Source: Bolinopsis microptera (Eukaryota; Ctenophora; Tentaculata; Lobata; Bolinopsidae). From it: 64,000 bases of DNA. The notes beneath the pieces were generated by a model. That model worked only from the letters and a program-made list of their open reading frames with translations, was not told where the DNA came from and did not search any database. Shown here piece after piece: positions 58,301 to 64,000 of the stretch. Location of the stretch: NCBI RefSeq assembly GCF_026151205.1, contig NC_087079.1, positions 13,350,445 through 13,414,444 of the forward strand. The letters are read 5' to 3'. The number at the start of each line of letters is the position of its first letter. Within the stretch, counting starts at the first letter, position 1. A program made the translations under genes and the position numbers.

Positions 58301-61300
58301 AAGGGTAACATACGGGAAAGGGTAAGATTTAGATACGAGTACAGTGTCGGGCAAGGGGTAGTAAAGAACCGGTAATAATTAATTCAGTGAAATGTTCCAC
58401 GAGAGTCAGGATATTTTGGAAATTGCTAATAGAGACAGATCCTGATCAGGAAGGATTGTTAATGTTATTGAGGATGTTGGTTTGAAATCCGGACGTCGTG
58501 AAGTAAAAATACAGGTTCTTCCCGCAGGATATTCGGGGCCCATGATGATCAGCTCGGGATTAATGTGGGACAGATCGAAGACTGAGAACTGAACCCAATT
58601 GAACCTAGTTCCCACTAACCAATCAGCTTAATTGGTTAGGGTTAGGGTTAGGGTTAGAGTTAGGGTTAATCTAAATGTCTAAATTGGGTTCAGTTGTCCG
58701 GTAGCCCGCTCTTGCGAGTTGACATTCTAAGCTTTCTGGTCTTTTCTTGCCTTCTTTGAGCTATCAAAGAGCCATGAGACCAAGTAGACGTTTTCGTGAT
58801 AAACTGTAAAACCTCTCCATATCGGGCCTCTCACGGGAGAAACGAGAAGTGTACGGTATAGAACGTTTCATATACCTCATTAAGGGCCATAATATAATAT
58901 ACACGTGTTGCATTGTGTCGTATTGTGATTGAATATAGCTCGATATGTATTATTACTTAATTTACATCACCCACCAAATGCGATATGAACAACTCGGTTT
59001 GATTGTTGAGGAAAAGAAGAGGTCTGGTAATACAGGTAGGCCGGTTTAGATTAGCACAATTGACGGTACAGAGAGGTTTTATTTATTACAAATGTGATTA
59101 TCTTAACCCCACATCATTGAAATCAATAAAATGACAGTACAGCAGGCTATCGTTTCGATCTTGACTGTGCCATTGGTGCAGTTTCTGTGAAAATCGATAA
59201 GGCTGTATTGTAATTAGTTATGAAACTCTTATATCGCGATCGTATGGTTAAACTTAACGTTTTTCAGTTTCAGACCTTTCCACTTAGAGTTAGTAATTCC
59301 TGATTATTACTAAAATCTGCCGAGATTTACTGAACTCCAACTACAAATATTGGTGATTTAAGTATTCTTGAAACGAAAAATTGACTAAGTTTTTTTGAAA
59401 ATCATTTTTCTCCGCGTTTCATGCAATTTGATCACTTTTGGCGGAAAAAAATATTTTGAATTTTCGAAATTTTTCCAAGTCTCGAAAAAAAAATGTAAGT
59501 GAACAATTTTCAAATTTTTTCTAAAAACTACTTTTCTCCGTGTTTCAAGCTATTCCGATCATTTTTAGCCAATAAAAAATTTTTAGAATTTTGCTAATTG
59601 GTTAATTGATAATTATCCAATTAACTTATTATCTGACGTAAAAATTGTTTGAACAAAAGTTTTTCTTCCTGATAATATGAACACACTCGATTGATTCGCA
59701 ACCTTTTACGATGTTCACAACTAAAGATATTCGACAAACAAGAAAGGTGGTAAAAAGTGGTAAAGTGGCAAAAAGTGGCCTTAAGCCACGTGGAAAAGTT
59801 TGGAAAAGTTGGTCAGCCATAGAGGGCACCTATTAGGACTCAAAAACGTCAAAAATCCTTTGTAAGCTTCGTGTGTCAGCAGATCGATTTTTTCAGACGG
59901 ATTTCCCTGTACTAACATGCAATATGCATGGATCAGAGATAATTATCATAATTGTAAAATTAATTATGGGAGAGAGAGCAGATTTTTGGTGTACATTCTA
60001 CATCCATAGAGGTGTATAGGATACGGGAAAAATAGCATATTGCTCTCTGCTCAGCAATTTTATGATATTGGGTACTGTTGAACCACTAACAGTGATTGCC
60101 TTATCCTGTATAACGTTACTTATAAAATACTACTCGACTAGTGCTGCGGTTGGCTATAATATAGAATACATGAAAATACCACTCGGTATAATTTATATTT
60201 TAAATACACATGTATGTTTAGGTTCAACTAAACACTACATATTTGAGAAGCTAGGAGTAGGAGTAGGAGTAGGAGTAGGAGTAGGAGTAGGAGTAGGAGT
60301 AGGAGTAGGAGTAGGAGTAGGAGTAGGAGTAGGAACTTACCCAGTACATGATGTCAGTCCACCCCTCCAGGGTAATGATCTGGAAGACAGTGAGAGAAGC
60401 TAGCCCAATGTGGTTGAAAGTGGTGATACCCTCGTTGGGACCCTGCCAGTCCACACAGTTGTAGGACTGGGGGCACATGAACCCCATCTGTAGCGTCTCG
60501 TCACACGGATGCTTGTAGTTCTCTGGGATCTCCCCTAATACAATCATAGTTACAGAATTGTTTTATAGAACTACAATGGGTACAAAATACACAGCTTTGT
60601 TGAAGCTACAAGGTAGGAATCACAAGCAGGTTGTATTAGGCAACTCTGTATTCGGGAGATGGAAGAGTACGCAGCTTCAGAATCTAGACATTGGACAGAG
60701 TTTCTAAAATAGGATTAAAACTAAAGACATTAGTTTACACTAGATAATGAGCAGTGTACAGTTTACCGAGTGCAATATAAAATGTACAGTGCACAGTTTA
60801 GTACAGTGTATATGGTGCAGAATACAAGACACGCCGTTCTCGGTTCTCACCTGTGTGCATGTCCGCACATGCCTGGTTGAACTGGCCCCGGAACAGCTCC
60901 ATGCCCATTATAGCACAGAAGATGATGAAGAAGAGAATGAGGACTGCCACGTTCATCAGCGGTATCAGAGCCATCAGGATGGAATTCATCACCACTTGCA
61001 GGGCTGAAATAGTATTTTATAAAAAATAAAACTTGTGTTTGGAAAGTGTTCATTTGAATAGACCAATTATTTTGTTTGACATAAATGACTGCTAGGGCAT
61101 ACATTCTTACAATCTGATATCGAATGAGTTCTTACATCTACTAGGTCTAGGTCACAAATCTAGTGGGAAATACACTGTGAGCGCATCAAGTACCTCAATA
61201 TAATGCACTTTATCCTACTGCACAACGTACAATAATTGAGTTCCTTAATGATATCATTACAATATGGTGATAATAATAGGAGATTTGAAATGATTTTTCT

Positions 61301-64000
61301 TCAATGTACATTTAAATATCATTTATTTAAAACATGTTGTTATTCAAAATATTCCCTGCACTCAACACAGTACTTTATTCTTAGTATATTCTTACTAAAA
61401 TCTTTACATCGAATCAATAAAAGTACAAAATCTGTAGCCGTGAAATTTTTGCCCGTCTGTCACACATTTTCGGGACGTTTACAAGTCTTGAAGCACAAGT
61501 AAGTTGAGTTAGCCATGATATGCTCACATATTAGCTTCAGAACCTGTAAAACACCTGCTGTCCACAGTAGTTATAACTAGTATTGTAATGCTATTTCTTG
61601 TAAATAAGAAACTTTACAACAGGTGGACACAGAAACAAAGCACGTGCATAAACTTCATGAGGTTTACAGCTCCAGATTTAGAGCAAACATTGACACTTTT
61701 CACATTTCAGACATACAGATTACAGAATTTAGGTTTGATGAAGCACCGTTTTAACCAGCTTTAACAAAAGTATAATTTGATTTATATAATATATATATAC
61801 GTACATTTTACGTACATTTAACGAACATTTTAACGAACATTTTAACGAACATTTTAACTATTTATACATGCTGCACTCACTTTCTGAGCCTCCATGGTGC
61901 TTGACAATTACGTTAATTCAATAACCACTTATTAGATAGAAGTACCTATAAATATTCGACTATAGCAAGGGTGCATACTGCAAATAGTAGCTCCATAGCG
62001 TGATGCACAAACTTTTGTGATTGGAAAATTGATTTAAAGCTACTGGCTAATAATTAGTCGATTAGGTGCCATCGAGAGACTAATAATATTACTAATATTA
62101 CTAACATTTCTGATAGTACCCATAAATAAGCATACTGTACTTTAAATAACTGTAGACTGTACTGGTGGTTTTACATAAAAAGACGCCGTGTGTTTATAAT
62201 AGCATATTTGATGTGATTCAGAGATTTTAACTGGACAGCTAGACCAACTTTTATGTTTACCCATTTATCTGCAAGAGCAATCACGCTGCTAGAAAGTTTT
62301 CAGAGAAATGAACTTCTAACAGAGCTGAGGTAAGTGATTTACCAAAAAATGGATCCTGACTTACGTCGACAACCTGCGATGAACTTGAGAGGCCGCAGAA
62401 CCCTCAACGCTCTAAGCGCTTTTATACCTCCCGTCTCTAAATTCATCACACTCAGTGTACTGAAAGTGAAATTGAATAGTAAATTAATTTATCAATTAAG
62501 TTGAAACAAAATGATGAAAACAAGTTGATCAAGGACGTATTATAAACAAAATAATCTAGTCTATAAACTTACTATCACATAATACTGATTTGATATTTGC
62601 TGTTCTTACCCGACGATAACGATGAAAAAGTCCAGCACGTTCCAGAAAGACCGAAGATAAGAACCATGGTGACACATAAACCCTTGTGCTATTATCTTAA
62701 CTATGCTCTCTACCCAGAAAATTCCGATAAAAATGTACTCTAACGTGTCCTGGAATTGAAAACATTCATTTATTAATTCGTTAATTAATCAATTAATTAA
62801 TTAATAATCATTTCACTCTACCTATGCATTTTCACATTGTATTTTTAAATAATTTAGCCCAGTGCAAGAACTAAGAATTGTATTGACTGAAAAATAATGC
62901 TGAAAAGCCGTCTATATTTTACTGAAAAGTCAAATACAGACTCTAACTATTCCATCGAAAAATTACTTCAAGTATAAACACTTACCAAGTAACTACACCA
63001 CAGCCGTGAAAAGCTAACCGTTATAAGTTAGAAATTACAATAGAAATACTCAAAACGTTCTGAATTTAGAGGCCATTTTTTCGCGGCCGTTGTATAGTTG
63101 GCTAAAAATAAGGTAAAAAGTTAAAGTACTCACGAGAACGCTCGAAGTCTCGTCCACGTCTGATTTTGGCATTGGTTTGTACATAGCCAGGGAGACACAG
63201 TTCGCAAAGATAGCCAGGTAGATGAATATCTCGAACGGCCTGAAACAGAAGAATTATATTTCAGTGAAAGCAGTATTAATGACATTCTCACTTTTCAGAA
63301 CTAAGTGCCTAATATAATTAAGATATAACATCTAAACAGTTTTATTCCTGTTCCATATGATCGAGGATAGTCAGGGCTACAAAACCTGACCAAGTTTAGC
63401 TCAATCCAGTACTGCGCGTTTGAGATATGAGGTTAAATATACCAAAAATAGGGGTTTTCTGGTGTGACATCATTGTACATTTTTTGGAGTATAACCTCAA
63501 TATCTCACAAACTATCCATTTGTGGTCTTTCTGAGTTACACTATCTGTTTCCTCTGGCAATTTCGGTTCAGAGTCAATTAAGTTTGAAACAAAATCTCAG
63601 TATATGTGGAAGGACTGAGGATATCAAGTTTGTAAACGCGCGCGCGCGCGCGCACATACATATAATGACCTCATATCTTCCACATTTAATGATTTTTTAT
63701 AGAAATTCTTTCACCATCCTGTAGCACTCATGTGCTGAGTAGGATAGCATTCAAATCATGTCTTTAAAAGCTTTAGATAGATACTGAGGGAGAAAATTCA
63801 TGTTTGTAAACGCGCGCGCGCGCGCGCGCGCATGGCCCAATGCCCAGACTATATCAATGGACGGGAGGATTAAAGTACTTTCATACACACCAGCATGCTC
63901 ATTGATGGCTTAAAATGAAGCTAAGACATACTCCTATCAGATCCACCATAAGTTAGATACCATAATAATCATTAAATGTGTCTAAAATGAGGAAGCTTTG
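43017..64000 (-). CDS. Cav1/Cav2-type voltage-gated calcium channel alpha-1 subunit (5' end outside window)
   Basis: Twenty-five exons with continuous phase encode about 1565 residues, from IS1 to the C-terminus. Listed 5' to 3': 63134-63239, 62610-62749, 62365-62459, 60851-61003, 60341-60534, 55520-55659, 55239-55363, 54349-55125, 53311-53414, 52904-53016, 51691-51963, 51385-51514, 50963-51126, 49159-49351, 47684-47736, 47425-47560, 47010-47222, 46686-46850, 46139-46339, 45081-45367, 44443-44818, 44007-44217, 43703-43803, 43463-43570 and 43017-43157. All four selectivity glutamates are present (TLEGWTD, LTGEDWN, TFEGWPD, STGEAWH). The pore-forming subunit of high-voltage-activated channels sits in the plasma membrane and admits Ca2+ on depolarisation. 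Some parts look Cav2-like (domain II) and some Cav1-like (domain III, IQ region), so the subtype is open. The N-terminus lies past 64000. Confidence 0.92.
43046..43075. repeat. (GTT)n microsatellite encoding poly-Asn
   Basis: About eight TTG/GTT triplets on the plus strand read as consecutive AAC codons on the minus strand, in the proposed last Cav exon. The reading frame stays open through it. Confidence 0.8.
46686..53016 (-). CDS. Cav II-III linker, domain III and III-IV linker
   Basis: Exons 52904-53016 and 51691-51963 encode an acidic, Glu-rich II-III loop that ends FFIFSSTNP. Exons 51385-51514 and 50963-51126 give IIIS1-S3, and 49159-49351 gives IIIS4-S5. The short exons 47684-47736 and 47425-47560 give the turret and pore (VATFE), and 47010-47222 completes GWPD and IIIS6 ([16 protein letters not shown]). 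Exon 46686-46850 is the III-IV linker and IVS1. The IIIS4 segment is unusual: [18 protein letters not shown] lacks two of the central arginines found at three-residue spacing in typical Cav channels. Confidence 0.88.
49352..50962. other. Cav intron with promoter-like GC-rich patch
   Basis: This 1.6-kb intron lies between IIIS3 and IIIS4. It contains a palindromic double E-box (GGTCACGTG ... CACGTGACC) at 50437-50459, a CCAAT box at 50469-50473 and a GC-rich run to about 50512, unlike the AT-rich rest. An alternative or antisense promoter is possible but not shown. No exon is evident. Confidence 0.4.
51157..51202. repeat. Short tandem duplication in a Cav intron
   Basis: The 22-24 bp unit ATTACACGTAACTAATCACTTG occurs twice in tandem, just outside the exon encoding IIIS2-S3. 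Confidence 0.85.
53311..55659 (-). CDS. Cav IS6, beta-subunit binding site and domain II
   Basis: Exon 55520-55659 encodes IS6 ([18 protein letters not shown]). Exon 55239-55363 holds the alpha-interaction domain for the beta subunit ([13 protein letters not shown]; conserved GY, WI and E). The 777-bp exon 54349-55125 holds IIS1 to the IIP loop, with the IIS4 sensor [19 protein letters not shown] and filter LTGEDWN. Exon 53311-53414 encodes IIS6 ([18 protein letters not shown]). Domain II reads more like Cav2 ([20 protein letters not shown]). Confidence 0.9.
53564..54330. mobile_element. Tc1/mariner-like MITE, 767 bp
   Basis: Inverted ends read CAGGGTGGGCCAAAAGTCAG, followed by TACCCATACGTTGGCCTT on both strands (at least 38 bp, near-perfect). 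They are flanked by TA at 53562-53563 and 54331-54332. Non-autonomous; no transposase frame. It sits in the intron after the large domain II exon, its right end 18 bp from the donor at 54348. Confidence 0.85.
56500..56757. repeat. Long polypurine tract, GGGAGGAGG-type
   Basis: About 250 bp of almost pure A/G on the plus strand is rich in GGGAGGAGGG units, with only a few interrupting T bases. It is pyrimidine-rich in the sense orientation of the Cav transcript. Such tracts can form triplex or G-quadruplex structures. Confidence 0.9.
56974..59909. mobile_element. Palindromic foldback element with 1141-bp arms
   Basis: Inverted arms 56974-58114 and 58769-59909 have equal length and appear near-identical throughout, enclosing a 654-bp spacer. 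Ends CAGGGAAATCCG are flanked by TA (56972-56973 and 59910-59911), as in Tc1/mariner-type insertions. The symmetry extends a few bases further by chance (TAG/CTA). The spacer includes a TTAGGG-type run. No transposase was found; the 66-residue frames in the arms are mirror copies and probably meaningless. Confidence 0.85.
58634..58667 (+). repeat. Interstitial telomere-like repeat
   Basis: About five and a half TTAGGG-type units (GGTTAG register, one with an A for G change) lie in the spacer of the palindromic element. TTAGGG is the usual metazoan telomere repeat. Confidence 0.9.
60253..60334. repeat. (AGGAGT)n microsatellite abutting a splice donor
   Basis: About 13 perfect hexamers occur. 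In the sense orientation the intron reads GTAAGTTCCTACTCCTACTC..., so the repeat begins a few bases after the donor of exon 60341-60534. Confidence 0.95.
60341..63239 (-). CDS. Cav domain I exons (IS1 to pore loop)
   Basis: Exon 63134-63239 gives IS1 ([20 protein letters not shown]). Exon 62610-62749 gives IS2-S3. Exon 62365-62459 gives the IS4 sensor ([18 protein letters not shown]), with normal charge spacing. Exon 60851-61003 gives IS5 and the turret start, and 60341-60534 the Cys-rich turret and pore ([10 protein letters not shown]). The first exon begins one base into a codon, so at least one more upstream exon is required. Confidence 0.9.
61802..61858. repeat. Short AACGAACATTTT tandem repeat
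   Basis: Three to four 13-bp AACGAACATTTTA-type units follow an AT-rich (TA)n stretch and two ACGTACATTTT variants in a Cav intron. Confidence 0.75.
63240..64000. other. Cav intron at the right edge, with two (CG)n tracts
   Basis: No exon was seen upstream of IS1 within the window. Two alternating CG runs (about 63637-63651 and 63811-63830) are each preceded by TTTGTAAACG, so the second looks like a duplication of the first. The missing Cav N-terminal exon(s) lie beyond 64000. Confidence 0.6.

Larger units (their letters stand above)
55660..60340. other. Cav intron 5 (4.7 kb) between pore loop I and IS6
   Basis: The intron holds, from its 5' side: a hexanucleotide microsatellite starting a few bases after the donor, the 2.9-kb palindromic element (56974-59909), a purine tract (56500-56757) and a CCAAT/E-box patch (CCAAT at 56310 and 56342; GGTCACGTGGTTGACC at 56362-56377). 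No exon was recognised. Confidence 0.6.

Noticed and set aside
60251-60340. Apparent Tyr-Ser repeat at the end of the Cav pore exon
   Set aside because: It is read-through into the hexanucleotide microsatellite; the GTAAGT donor at 60340 ends the exon before it.
1-64000. CRISPR arrays, bacterial operons or phage genes
   Set aside because: Spliced animal genes dominate, and the tandem repeats have no unique spacers.

Overview
The window is animal nuclear DNA: AT-rich, gene-poor, with GT-AG introns of up to about 8.6 kb and many transposons. Spliced host genes, a LINE, Tc1/mariner-, hAT- and MULE-like DNA elements and a TTAGGG-type telomere motif all point to a metazoan. The calcium channel mixes Cav1-like and Cav2-like features, which suggests an early-branching lineage such as a cnidarian or sponge, but I cannot name the species.

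Three host genes are clear, all on the minus strand. (1) JMJD6, a JmjC 2-oxoglutarate oxygenase, occupies 2386-21754 in ten coding exons whose phases all agree, giving 454 residues. (2) NTAQ1 (N-terminal glutamine amidohydrolase) is a single open reading frame at 22410-22991, about 0.65 kb upstream of the JMJD6 start. (3) A Cav1/Cav2-type voltage-gated calcium channel alpha-1 subunit runs from the right edge down to about 43017. I traced 25 exons, from segment IS1 to a calmodulin-binding IQ region and an Asn-rich tail. The 5' end of this gene lies beyond the window. A pair of related small membrane-protein genes sits on the plus strand inside JMJD6 intron 6.

The centre, 23.4-41.8 kb, is almost all mobile DNA. 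It holds a tRNA-like SINE remnant, a LINE 3' fragment, a 3.6-kb hAT-like foldback element with an 8-bp target duplication, and an apparently intact two-ORF LINE. It also holds a family of GC-rich hairpin repeats and a nested MULE-like element. The LINE is notable: ORF1 joins a zinc finger, an AlkB-like dioxygenase and an SGNH esterase, and ORF2 starts with a second zinc finger ahead of its endonuclease and reverse transcriptase. The Cav introns carry a mariner-like MITE 18 bp from a splice donor, a palindrome with 1.14-kb arms around a telomere-like loop, a long purine tract and a microsatellite that abuts a donor.

The main leads are the AlkB-bearing LINE, the loss of central gating charges in the domain III voltage sensor, the nested paralogous pair, the large palindrome, and a helically phased array of E-box/CRE and X-box-like motifs at 42.59-42.90 kb. 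Exon borders were read by eye from splice consensus, reading phase and family conservation, with no transcript data.
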